Origin: Lunularia cruciata
Taxonomy: Eukaryota; Streptophyta; Marchantiopsida; Lunulariales; Lunulariaceae
Length of the DNA stretch: 64,000 nucleotides
NCBI GenBank assembly: GCA_948567375.1
Contig: OX419762.1
Location: forward strand, 47,287,034-47,351,033
Direction of reading: 5' to 3'
Made by a program: the position numbers and the translations under genes. The notes below the pieces were generated by a model. It ran no database searches. It had not been told where the DNA came from and was given only the letters and a program-made list of their open reading frames with translations. Of the stretch, positions 11,751 through 22,029 are shown one piece after another. Every line of letters starts with the position of its first letter. Within the stretch, counting starts at the first letter, position 1.

Positions 11751-12132
11751 TTGCTTTGCCACTAAAAAATTGAAAAATACTCCTAAGGCTCCAACAACAT
11801 AAAACAAAAATCCTAAGCTTGTGGAACCTAAATTTAAGCCCCAAGTTGGTGTAACACAAAGAAACTCCCAAGCTCATGCATCATTTTCCAAACCCTCCAA
11901 GCTCTTGAAACATGAAAGAACTTTTGAGGCAACTCTCAAAACTTCCTTGAGCTTATGGCAATACAAACTATTTCCAGGCTTAACAATAATACAATAAATA
12001 TCTCCCGCAACAAGGTAGCATAAAACAACTCCCGAGACATATTTACATAAAATTTGAGTTCATTATAATAGGAAGAAGAGAAGAAAACTACCAAAAGCAT
12101 CAAGGGTACACGTGGGCTATTTTCACAACGAT
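11751..12132. other. Right part of block X, no gene seen
   Basis: This is a moderately AT-rich stretch with no repeat units and no convincing reading frame. Its last bases (GGGCTATTTTCACAACGAT) form the right border of block X before the LTR of D resumes. Confidence 0.5.
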
Positions 12133-12137
12133 AGTGG

Positions 12138-12354
12138 CTTTTAGAAGGAAGCTCCCCAAGAAGCTTCCCGGTTATTTTGGCTTGCACTCTAAGAAAGTGG
12201 CTTTTAGGAAGCTTCTCAAGAGCCTTGTATGTTCCTTATAAATACCAAAGCCAAAGGTCATGCTAGGCATTTGGAATTTCCCTCAGTCAAGAATCCCAAT
12301 GTGATCTTTCACTTCAATCTTCCATTCTCTTATTTCACTCCTCGGTCTCTTACA
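12138..12354 (+). repeat. 5' LTR of element D, second part
   Basis: This continues the LTR interrupted at 1574 and matches 18,584-18,793. A TATA-like TTATAAATA is at 12,237-12,245. The LTR ends TCTTACA at 12,354, and a degenerate primer binding site (TGATATTAAAGC) follows at 12,356. Confidence 0.85.
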
Positions 12355-12619
12355 TTGATATTAAAGCAAACTTCTTTGAATGGAATTTATGGACCACCAA
12401 ATCCAATTTTTACCAAACCATTGGGATTTTCATATCCATGTACTACCCAAGCATCATTGCGTAGTTCAAATATCTTGCACTTTGGGCAATAATTTTTGAA
12501 TGTGACTCCTTGTTCGATGAACCCTTGGTACTTCCGATTGTAACTTATGAAGAATGGTGGATGTGTTGCATCTACGTGTTAACTTAGATGAATTGTAGAT
12601 AGTTGATAGAGTAGTAGCC

Positions 12620-14240
12620 ATGGCGGTTTTCATGTGTTTTAGGAGATGTCATGGCAATGGCTTAAGTTATCATCACTATATAGCAATGAATTGTGCATCT
12701 TACTGGATTGTTGGAAGAATAAGATCATCAATGATAAGAGCATGTAGAAAGAGCACCATTTTGAGAAGGAGAAGAGCAAATCCAATTTTTGAAGCCCAAG
12801 GTATTTGAAGGCAAAAACCTCTTGAGCATAATGGAGAATTTTGTGTTTGATTGTGAATGTTATTTTGAAGCTACAAATCTTCAAGATGAATGGAGATATA
12901 TTCTTTTGGCTTCAAGCCAATTGGATGGAATGGCAAAACTATGGTGGCAACTACAAGTGGAGTGAGCTGAATGGTAGTTTGTTGCACCAATCTTGACATG
13001 GAAAGAATTGAAGTGTATAATAATTAAAAAATTCCAAGCAATAAATGCTACATGAGCTATACAAGATAGGTCGGTAGAATTGAAGTAGATTGGGTTTGTA
13101 AGAAGCTACATCACTCAATTCCAAAACACCATAATTATAACAATATGGAGTTTAACAACAAAGTTAGTAGAGCTAACAAAGTAGTTAATAAGACAAATTA
13201 GCCTAGAATATTCTAAAAGTACCTAAGGAGCTTCTTGGGAAGCTTCCTAGCTAGCTTAGCTTGCATCCCAAGTAGGTAGCTTCTAGAAGGAAGCTTTTAG
13301 AAGCTCCCAACTAGCTTAGCTTGCATGCTAAGTAAGTGGCTTCTAGAAGGAAGCTTCTTGAGAAACTTTCTAATTAACTTGGGTTACACTCCAAGAAAGC
13401 GGCTCAAAGAAGTTTTCTAATTAAATTGGCTTACACTCCAAGAAAGTGGCTCAAGGAAGCTTCTTGAGAAGCTTCCTAATTAACTTGGCTTACACTCCAA
13501 GAAAGCGGCTCAAGGAAGCTTCTTGAGAAGCTTCTCAAAGGCCTTGTATGCTCCCTATGAATACAAGAGCCAAAGCTCATGCTAGGCATTTGGATTTTTA
13601 TCTCATTCAAGTGTCCCAATGTGAGCATCCATTCTCCTATTTCTCTCCTCAATCTTGGACTTTTATAATAATGCATATTCCAAATATATTAGAAGGTGAA
13701 AATTGAGATTGATTTGTGAGGAGCTTGAATTCATGCACCAAAATAAAAGTGACCATGCATGAGCCCAAACACTTGGAGGAAGCCATGCAATTGGTTGAGT
13801 GCTTTGATTCTTTGGTTACGACAACTTGGTCTTGACCTTGACCTTCATAGAACTTGCCCACACACTACACACAAGTGGAATAGTCTACACAAATGGAGAT
13901 TGATGCCATTCAACAAAACCACTTAACTCTATAGATAGGGAAATATTATGAAAAAATAGTGGTTGATTTTATATCACCAAATTTGGCATCACAATGTTGA
14001 ATGTTCACTCAATAATAGACAACTCCAACAAATTACCCGAATAGAGTTTGTGTAGCATGATGATCAAAGAAACAAGGAATCCTAGTCAGAGAACTCAAGC
14101 AACCTATTGGGAGCCTGATTAGTTCTAACGGGATTGAAGGTTCAACCTATGCATGTTTGTTTCACTTGCGAGGTGTGGTATCTAATTGTGGTTATAGGAT
14201 TTTGGTTGATTTTAGAAGTTTAAAGAATTGCATGTCTATG
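12620..14240 (+). pseudogene. gag and protease remnant of element D, interrupted by a solo LTR
   Basis: This aligns with 3686-4960 of element A. The start codon context is kept at 12,620, and gag-like sequence follows at about 12,780-13,130. It continues at 13,673 after a solo LTR and reaches a decayed zinc-knuckle area near 13,965. Near 14,190-14,250 the protease equivalent reads ILVDFRSLKNC, so the D-S-G active site is lost. Multiple stops and frameshifts are present. Confidence 0.8.
13136..13667 (+). repeat. Solo LTR of the A/D family inside gag of D
   Basis: The 532 bp LTR is flanked by exact ATAAT duplications (13,131-13,135 and 13,668-13,672). Joining the flanks restores the gag sequence seen in element A around 4168-4185. 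The ends have decayed from TG...CA to TA...TA (TATAACAATATGG, CTTTTATA). It is longer than the LTRs of A because a ~60 bp segment containing ACTTGGCTTACACTCCAAG is present about three times (13,370-13,530). Confidence 0.93.
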
Positions 14241-17200
14241 CAATTTGCAAAGGAATTAAGTTTTCTTATTAGCTAGTAATTGGAGGTAGATTGATGATGG
14301 CAGATGGTAGAAAGTGTCTTGCATTTACATCCTATTACACTCAAGATTGGGAAGGAGTATTTTAGTGTATGAGGTTTGTAGTGGCTCCTCTACACTATGA
14401 TGTCATTTTAGGTTTACCTTGGCTTGAGCGTCATAAGGTTCAATTGGATTGGACCCAATGACAAATTCAAGTACAACACTAAGGTAAGAATTTTTGATTA
14501 GGTTGTTTGGCATCTTTGAGTAAGACACCTAAGAATAGTCAATCCCAAGATGAGAAGTTTGTTAGTAAAGTAGCCATAGAGTAAGCTTTGGAGGTAAATA
14601 AGCTTATTTTTGCAGTGTGGGTCAAGCTTATTGCACATGGAGAATCTGATGAGGGCCAAAAGCCTCATCAAGTAATGGCTGATCAAATAGTTAAGGAGTT
14701 TGCAGATGTGTTTTTGGATGATCTATAAAAGAGATTGCATTATGATTGTGGTATGCCCTTCAAAATTGAGTTAAGAAGTACTCCAAGTGAGTAGACCAAT
14801 CTATTGGGTCTCACTAAAGGAGATAGATGAGCTTCAATCAACACTAATAGAGTTTTTGGAGAAGGATTTCATATCGCATAGTACATCTTCTCGGGTAGCA
14901 CCATTATTATCTATTCTAAGCAAGGATGGAGGACTTTGCTTTTAAACTGATTATCATGGCCTCAATAAGCAACCAATGAAGAATGCATATCCCTTGCCTC
15001 AAATTGATGACTTGCTTGATCAATTGTGGAGCACAATACTTCTCCAAGTTGGATCAACAAGCAACTATTGGCAGCTTCTCATTAATAGTGAAGATGTGCA
15101 AAAGACTACTTTTTGCACAAGGTATGGGCATTTTGAATAGAGAGTTCTACCTTTCATGCTCACCAATACTCTAGTAGTCTTCATGAATCAGATGCATTGG
15201 ATGTTGGATGGGCTATTGGATCACTATTTGGTGGTGTTCTTGGATGATAGCAAGATGGGGGTAGAACATACAAATCACATGCGGGAAGTCCTAAAATGAC
15301 TAAGTCAATAGAAGTTTTATTATGAAAAGTCAAAGTGAGCCTTTGGCAAAAAGGACGTTACCTTCTTGGGTCATAAGATCTTATCAGAGAAGATCAAGAT
15401 GAAGAGGAGAAAATCAAAGTCAATATTGATTGGCCTACCCAAAAGATGACACAAAACTACAAGCATTTAATGGATTGGAAAGTTTTAACCAATGATTCAT
15501 CCACTATTATGCTCATATGACTGCACCATTGATCGACCTCTTGGAGAAAACCTCAAGCTCTCAATGGACCACCAAGTACAAAGAACCATTCCAAAATTTG
15601 ACACATATGGTGTCTTCAAGACCCATTTTTCAACCATATGATCCTCAACTACCTTGTGTGGTTGATTTTAATGATTCTAACTTTACCACTTGAGTTGTGT
15701 TGCAATAGGAATTTCCAGATGAGTTACATCCTATTGCCTTTGTGTCTCATCAACTAAACACTAAAAAAAGGAATTACTTTGCTTGAGAGCAAGAATAACT
15801 AGCAATGGTCTATGCCACCAAGGTATGGAGATATTATCTCTTGAGGAAATAAGTGATCATGCAAACTGATCACAAATCCTTGTTGCAAATATTACATTTG
15901 GGGCACATGAAGAGTTGACATCATTGATGGGAGGAAAAACTATAATTCTTTGACCTCAAACTTTAATATAAACTTGGTAGGTTCCATGTCATCCCTAATG
16001 CCATATCTTGACTACCTAATTTGAAGTCTCTTCCTCCCATTATGACATTGTCAATCAACTTAAAAGTCCAAATCAAGTTTAGGATAGCTTTACAACAAAA
16101 TCCCTTCTTTTAGAGGGTACAAGGTCACTTTGCAGTACATAAAAAGGAATAAAACACCTTCTCTTGCAAGGATGACCTTTTATTTTGTGAGAATCAGATC
16201 TATGTTCTAACAAAGAAATATCTATGACTTGTGCGCATTCAAGAAGCCCATGACATACTAATTTTTGGTTGCATGAGTGTGGACAAGACCTTAGGTACCC
16301 TACAATCCCAATGGTGGTGGCCCAATATGGCACAAGATGTTCAAGAGTTTGTCCAATCTTGGGAGAGTTGACAACGCAACAAGGCCATCAACCAAAAACT
16401 GAGTGGACTCATTCAACCATTTCCCATCCGATCTACTTGATGGGAACATGTGAGCTTAGATCTCATCATGTCCTTGCCCAAGACAAAGCAAGGTCACACA
16501 ACAATCATGATGTCTGAGGATAAGCTGAGTAAACAAATCCATTTGCCACCAACCTTTGATGTAATGGATGCTCTAACATTGGCTCAATTCTACTTCAACA
16601 ATGTCTTCAAGTATCATGGAATGCCTTGTGTACTCATCTTTGACCGTGATCCTTGATTCACCAAAAACATTTGGTGAGCACTCTTCTGGATACTCAAGAC
16701 CAAGCTTGCTTTGTCCATGGCCTATGATCCTCAAACTAATGGACAAACAAAACTTGTAAATCACACCTTGGAGGATATGCTTTGTGCCTTTATCAATTTT
16801 CACAATTGGGATGAATGTCTTGCAACTATTGAGTCGCCTACAATAAACCCAAATAAGACAGCATTGGATTCTCTCCCTTCTTCCTTAATTGTGGCCAAGA
16901 TGCACTTATGCAAGATTCCCTCCTTATTCCTCTCCATCTCATGTCTCTTAAACTTCCACCTTCTTGACCACAATATCCCAATATCCCAATCCCTACAACA
17001 AGCCAAATCTCATCTTCTTGTTACTCCAAATTGTCAGAAACAATATGTGGACCAACATCATCAAGATCTCTCCTTTCAACTTGATGATAAGGTGATGCTT
17101 TCTTCTCATAACTTACCCTTTCCCCTTAATACCCAAGTTTGTAAACTTGTATCTAATTGGATAGGTCCATTTGATGTCACCCAAATCATTTCTCTTGTTG

Positions 17201-17543
17201 CTTATTGACTTACATTGCCTTTTTATATGCACATCCACCCTATCTTTCATGTTTCTAAGTTGAAACTCTTTGTTTCTAATCCATCTTCCTTTTCCTCTTG
17301 TATCCAACCTCCTCTTCCTCCCATCACTATTGATGACATGAGGAATATGAAGTTGATTGTATCCTTGTATATTGCCACATTCAACATGTTTGCAAAAATA
17401 TATGGAGTACAAGGTCCTTTGGAAAAGATATCATGATGCCACTTGGGAGGAACCTTTTTCTCATCTCCAAAATGCACAAATGGCCATCCAAAAGTTTGAA
17501 GCTTCCATGGTGATGAGGACGTCAATAATTAGCAGTGAGGATA
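14241..17543 (+). pseudogene. pol remnant of element D
   Basis: Homology to pol of A runs in order. Reverse transcriptase is at about 14,770-15,300 (YFSKLDQQ-like and FLDD-like segments with frameshifts), RNase H at about 15,600-16,010, integrase zinc region and core at about 16,230-16,870, and the C-terminal part with chromodomain at about 17,010-17,510. A purine-rich GCAGTGAGGA precedes the 3' LTR. The density of stops and indels is much higher than in A, consistent with greater age. Confidence 0.85.
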
Positions 17544-17840
17544 TGTAACAATATGGAGTTTACCAATGAGTTAGTCAAGACTAACAAAGTAGCAAGTAGG
17601 CCAAATTAGCAAAGAATTATAAAAATATTCTAGAAGTATCTAGGAAGCTACTTTGTACCTTCCAAGTATTGGGTAATATGCATACCAAGTGGTAACTTCT
17701 AGGAGAAAGCTTCTTGGGAAGCTTTATAATTAGCTTAGTTTGCATGTCAAGTAGATGGTATCTAGAAAGAAGCTTTTTGGGAAGCTTCTTGACTAGCTTA
17801 GCTTGCATGCCAAGTAAGTGGCTTCAAGAAAGAAGCTTCT
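17544..17840 (+). repeat. 3' LTR of element D, first part
   Basis: Begins TGTAACAATATGG at 17,544 and matches the 5' LTR at 1300-1574. It is interrupted at 17,840 by a solo LTR of family B. Confidence 0.88.
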
Positions 17841-18578
17841 TGTAATACTAAGAGCTAGCCATATGATCTAGATGTGAAATTTGGTTTGGTAATATTTAGA
17901 ATGATGTTATATATGATGGTCAAAATAGATAAGATAAAAGTATCACCAAAAGAGTACTTCTACTAATAGGGCAGAAACCGAAATAGACTTGAGAACTTTT
18001 GAACCAATAGCTAGACATATGATTTAAAAGTGAGAATTGGTTTGGTAACATCTGGAAGGATGTTACACATGATGGACTAAACATATCAAAAAGAGGTATC
18101 ACCAAAAGGGGACTTCTACTAATAGAGTAGGAACCGAAATATGCCTGAAATCTTGGAAGGCAATTTTGGAGGCCTAAATAGATGAATTAGGCCTCGAAAA
18201 TGTGCAGCTATGCCACCCCCCAACAAAGGGAAGGTTGGCCTTCCCTTCTTCTTGCTTTGTCTTGTCGAGAGCTTTCTAATGGTACCTTACGTGATTTTGA
18301 GATTCCTACAAGAAGATTCCCTAAAATATTCCCTCCGGTCAAAGCTTGTTTGACCAACCAGATAGGATCTAGACCAAACATGTCATCCATCCAAATAAGT
18401 AATCCAAGGGTGGAGCTTGCTGACATGTCACGTATCTGTGTCCCTAATCCTATGGTGGAGCTTCCTTGGAGGAGATCCTCTTTGTCTATATAATAAAGAG
18501 AAGATGCTCCTTTGGAGCATCAAATGTTTGAGTGTGCAATTTGTGTTTTCTCTCTTCTCTTGTCCTCAAAGTATTACG
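17841..18578 (+). repeat. Solo LTR of family B inside the 3' LTR of D
   Basis: The 738 bp sequence begins TGTAATACTAAGAGC and ends GTATTACG, matching the LTRs of element B (TGTAATACC...GATTACA). It is flanked by exact CTTCT duplications at 17,836-17,840 and 18,579-18,583. No internal retrotransposon sequence remains, so the element was reduced by LTR-LTR recombination or only the LTR survives. Confidence 0.92.
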
Positions 18579-18583
18579 CTTCT

Positions 18584-18793
18584 TGAGAACTTTCCTGATT
18601 AGCTTGGCTTGCACTCTAAGAAATAGGCTTTTAGGAAACTTCTTGAGAAGTTTCTCAACAGCCTTATATGTTCCTTATAAATACCAAATCCTAAGCTCAT
18701 GCTAATCATTTAGAGTTTCCCTTATTCAAGAATCCCAATGTGATCTTTCACTCTGATCTTCCATTCTCCTATTTCTTTCCTAGGTCTTTTAAA
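18584..18793 (+). repeat. 3' LTR of element D, second part
   Basis: This completes the LTR interrupted at 17,840. It contains a TTATAAATA box (18,675-18,683) and ends CTTTTAAA, a decayed form of CTTTTACA. Confidence 0.88.
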
Positions 18794-20249
18794 AGAGGTG
18801 TGTCAAATTGGCAAAGGTTATTCTAGAGTTGAAGGTTGCACAAAGTGACCTAGCTAGTGCTTGATTTGGTGAAAGCTTGGCCAGATTTGGAGAGGGTTCA
18901 AATTGGCAAGAAGAAATGCCTCATTTGGTTGAATTTCATATTGGCAAAGGTTGTCTAGATTTGGAGGTTGAGTTGGTAAATGTTTCCCAAAGTGCCCCGG
19001 CTAGTGCTCAAGTTGATGAAGCTTGGCCAAATTTAGAGAGGGTTCAAATTGGTAAGAAGAAAGGCCTCATTTTGGCATTTAGAGGCTTTGAGGCATAGGA
19101 TTGTGGGCTAAAAAGGCTACAAAGGCCTAAAAGGCTATGAGGCTAGCCAATTTAGGTGAATTTTTGGTAGTTTTTGGTCATCATTTGGAAAACCTTCCCA
19201 CCTTTCTAGATTGTGCACATTAGAGGTTGAACCCTAGATCTTTGGTCCTAAACTAGTGCCCTAGCCAATTGGTCCACCATCTCTTGTTATCCTAATGACT
19301 AATCAATTGATACATATACACATGTAGCTTTGGCTAAGATAGGCAATTTGATCCCATCCTTGGTGATCCTGATAGCTTAAGAGTAGATAGACACTCATAT
19401 TATATCAAATGCAAAATGGTGACAAACTCAATCTAGTGTTGATTTATGAGATGAAATTTTTTGTTTAGATTTCTTGTGATTGGACCTTTATCATTCTATG
19501 CTTCTTGTTTGTGCACCATATTTGTATGGGATGCCTTGACTTTAGAGTGTTGGTGCTCTAATATGCTCTTGATAATGAGGTTAGAATGATGACCAATCAG
19601 AGTACTTTTGTTTTTGTCTAGTGAGATAGGAAGTGCTGATGTGCAGACTATGAGAATGTGTGTTGTGATGGCAGGTTACAAGTTGCACTTTCCCCTAATA
19701 TAGTTGTCACAATTGGAGTTACATTAATGAGTGGTGTTCAATTGGTGGTGACACTTGGTAGTGATCCTTGGTGTGTTGGTTAAGGTTATGGTTTGAGTTA
19801 CATTGTCATGATGGATTTCTTTGTGGATTCCATAGGAGATATTGCTATAATATGTAGTGAGTTTATATGGAGTGACAATCGGTATCAATCTATATCTTAG
19901 GTCCTATTGAGGGAGGAGATTGACTCTAATTTGGAGTTTGATACAAAAGTTGATGTAGTTGAGAGTGCACCTAAGGTGCCTGGACCATTGTTGTAGGATA
20001 TGGACAAGATTTATGGGGTCTCTAAAGGCCATATGCATTACTTTGGTACGATGGGTAGCATTGAGTTGGATGACTTTATCCAAGAGTTTGATAGTTAGTG
20101 TGATCTAGAGCAGATATGGACCCAACTTTTTTCACACCCTCATGACATGAAAAGGGTTGTTTTAGCACTTGGAGGGTCCACCAATGGATGATTATCATGA
20201 ATTTAAGAGAGCTCACGTGGAGGAGATTGAGCTATGGAGACAATATTAG
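18794..20249 (+). repeat. Host repeat C, middle part (copy 1), including start of a gag remnant
   Basis: The sequence resumes the repeat interrupted at 1299 and is colinear with 56,480-56,970, then 57,674-57,764, then 61,462-62,240. Around 19,990-20,240 the plus strand encodes a decayed gag-like segment (DKIYGVSKGHMHYFG..., ELDDFIQEF) with many stops; the same segment is better preserved at 61,898-62,158. Element B is inserted at 20,249 inside this gag sequence. No intact gene is present. Confidence 0.78.
19220..19281 (-). repeat. tRNA-like segment (possible SINE head)
   Basis: Read on the minus strand, this has an A-box-like segment (TGGACCAATTGGCTAGGGCA) and, 30-40 bases later, a B-box-like GGGTTCAACCT. 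That is the spacing and order of the internal RNA polymerase III promoter of a tRNA gene. It does not fold into a convincing tRNA with matched acceptor stem. A diverged homologue lies at 56,761-56,822. A tRNA-derived SINE captured in repeat C is the likeliest reading. Confidence 0.45.
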
Positions 20250-21003
20250 TATAATACCAATAACTAGATATAATATCTAGAGGTGAAAATAGCCCATCTT
20301 ACCTAACAACTAGAAGGATTTCATGTATGATGAGTTGTGTAGATCAGATAGAGGTGTCACAAAAAAAACACTTCTACTAATATAGCAAGAGCAAAAATAG
20401 ATTGAAAATATAATACCAATAGCTGGACATATGATCTAGAGGTGAAAATTGGATTGGTAACATATAGAAGGATGTTATAGATAAGGGACTAAGTAGATCA
20501 GATAGAGGTATCACCAAGAGAGTACTTCTACTAATAAGGTGGGAGTCGAGAATAGCCTAAAAACTTTAGAGTCAATTTTGGAGACCTAAATGAATGAATT
20601 AGACCTCAAAAACATGTTAACCCCCCCCCCCATAGAAGAAAGGCTAACCTTCCCTCCCCCAAGTTTGTCTCATCAAGAGCTTTCTAATGGTACCTCATCC
20701 ACATGATTTGTAGATTCTTACAAGAAGATTCCCTAAATATTCCATTTGATCAAAGATGGTTTGACCAATTAGATAGGATCAAAACCAACATTTCACCCAT
20801 GCATGCAACTCATCTCAGGGTAGAGGTCATTGATATATCACCAATCCATATATCTGATCCAAGGGTGGAGCTTCCTTTAAGGGAGTCCTCTTTGCTATAT
20901 AATACATTCAAGGTGCTCCTTTGGGGCATTGCTAGATTGAGTGTGAAGCTTGTGTTTCTTCTTCTATGTTTCTCTTAAGTTCTCTTATCCTTGGAAGATA
21001 AAA
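20250..21003 (+). repeat. 5' LTR of element B
   Basis: Begins TATAATACC (decayed TGTAATACC) and ends GATAAAA (decayed GATTACA). A ~155 bp segment starting TAATACCAATAGCT occurs twice in tandem (about 20,252 and 20,409), as it does in the 3' LTR. A run of ten C lies at 20,622-20,631. A TATA-like GCTATATAATAC is near 20,896. Confidence 0.92.
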
Positions 21004-21004
21004 A

Positions 21005-21016
21005 TGGTATTAGAGT
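21005..21016 (+). other. Primer binding site of element B
   Basis: TGGTATTAGAGT is a two-transition variant of TGGTATCAGAGC, the initiator-Met tRNA complement, placed one base after the LTR. Confidence 0.85.
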
Positions 21017-22029
21017 AGGTGTTGAAATCCAAGAGAGTGGATCACCCCACTTGAAAGAACATAGGCTATTGAGATTGAGTAATTTTTCAAGAGGGAAATT
21101 GTAGCACAATTGATAGATTAGGAGAGTGTTAGAGAGAGGATGGTATGGAAGCTCCAAGAGGAAAATATCTAGCAGCTTGATTTCCATTCTTCAATCCATT
21201 CCATATCAAGATTATGTACATCCAACGTGAGTTAGTGAGAGTATATCTCATTTTCCATTTCAAAGTAGAGTTCAAAGATATAATGATGAATTCACCAGAT
21301 CTGATGATTTACTTGCGGTGATCTATGATAGGGAGTGGGACTTGACAATCTACATTATTTTGTGATGGATTCAAATATACTAAATCCACTACCATCTAAT
21401 ACTCTAGTAGAAATCCATTATGTGGTAGACCAAAAGTAATGTTTAGGGATTTTGTAGTCCACAACTTCAATGAAGAATTTATCAACAAGTGATAGCATCT
21501 GAAGTTCCAATGGTGGTCCTAGTAGCTTGTGCCTCTTCTTGAGTAATCATATTAACTTCCTATTGTACTAGGAAGTAGCAATTGAGCAATTGTTATGTAG
21601 GAATCATGGATCTACAATTGCAAGAGTTGATATAATACATGCAGGGGATGTTGAATGAGCAATTGTTATATAGGAATCATGGATCCACAATTGCAAGAGT
21701 TGATACAAGGAATGAAAGGGATGCTGAATGAGTTTTGAGAGATCAAGATAACCATGGAAGCATTGCCACATCAAGTATATACCTTTAAGAATGATCAGGC
21801 AATGCACAAAGGAGAGTCATCACAAAACCCAATACCAGCAATTGAAGTACATGTAGAGTCACTCATACCAATAATATTGATCTTGGTCCATAATTAGGCC
21901 ACATTATTACTACGGATGAGGGACAATGGTCCATGAGAGTAGTGGAGAATTGGATTTCAAGAATGAATTGATACTTTTGATTGTTCCCCATTGAAATCAT
22001 CAATCATTCTATAACGTGTTTGCATGTAG

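Larger units (their letters stand above)
1575..12132. mobile_element. Block X: unclassified insertion in the LTR of D
   Basis: The 10.56 kb block separates two halves of one LTR, so it arrived as an insertion. It begins TGTCACGGGG and ends TTTTCACAACGAT, and is bounded by AGCGG and AGTGG, a probable 5 bp duplication with one transition. Without the later insertion A it is about 4.9 kb. It contains a non-repetitive left part (1575-2850), a long tandem repeat array and a right part (11,750-12,132). I see no reverse transcriptase, transposase or matching terminal repeats. A MULE-like, LARD-like or other non-autonomous element are all possible. Confidence 0.55.
1300..18793 (+). mobile_element. 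Degenerate Ty3/gypsy chromovirus D, carrying nested insertions
   Basis: The left LTR begins TGTAACAATATGG at 1300 and the right LTR ends CTTTTAAA at 18,793. Both belong to the same LTR subfamily: each has the segment GTACCTTCCAAGTATT near 1410 or 17,660, and AATCCCAATGTGATCTTTCAC near 12,290 or 18,730, variants absent from element A. Removing block X, the two solo LTRs and one copy of each duplication leaves about 5.65 kb, essentially the length of A. Flanking pentamers are GGAAG (1295-1299) and AGAGG (18,794-18,798), a poor match, but the host repeat C continues across the element. Its gag-pol is heavily decayed. Confidence 0.8.

Noticed and set aside
8851-11802. Series of overlapping 65-203 codon open frames with repeated HFSKPYILQPFEKIPHT-like peptides.
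   Set aside because: They come from the ~253 bp tandem repeat, whose length is not a multiple of three, so the same DNA is read in a different frame in each copy. No start, domain or constraint supports a gene.
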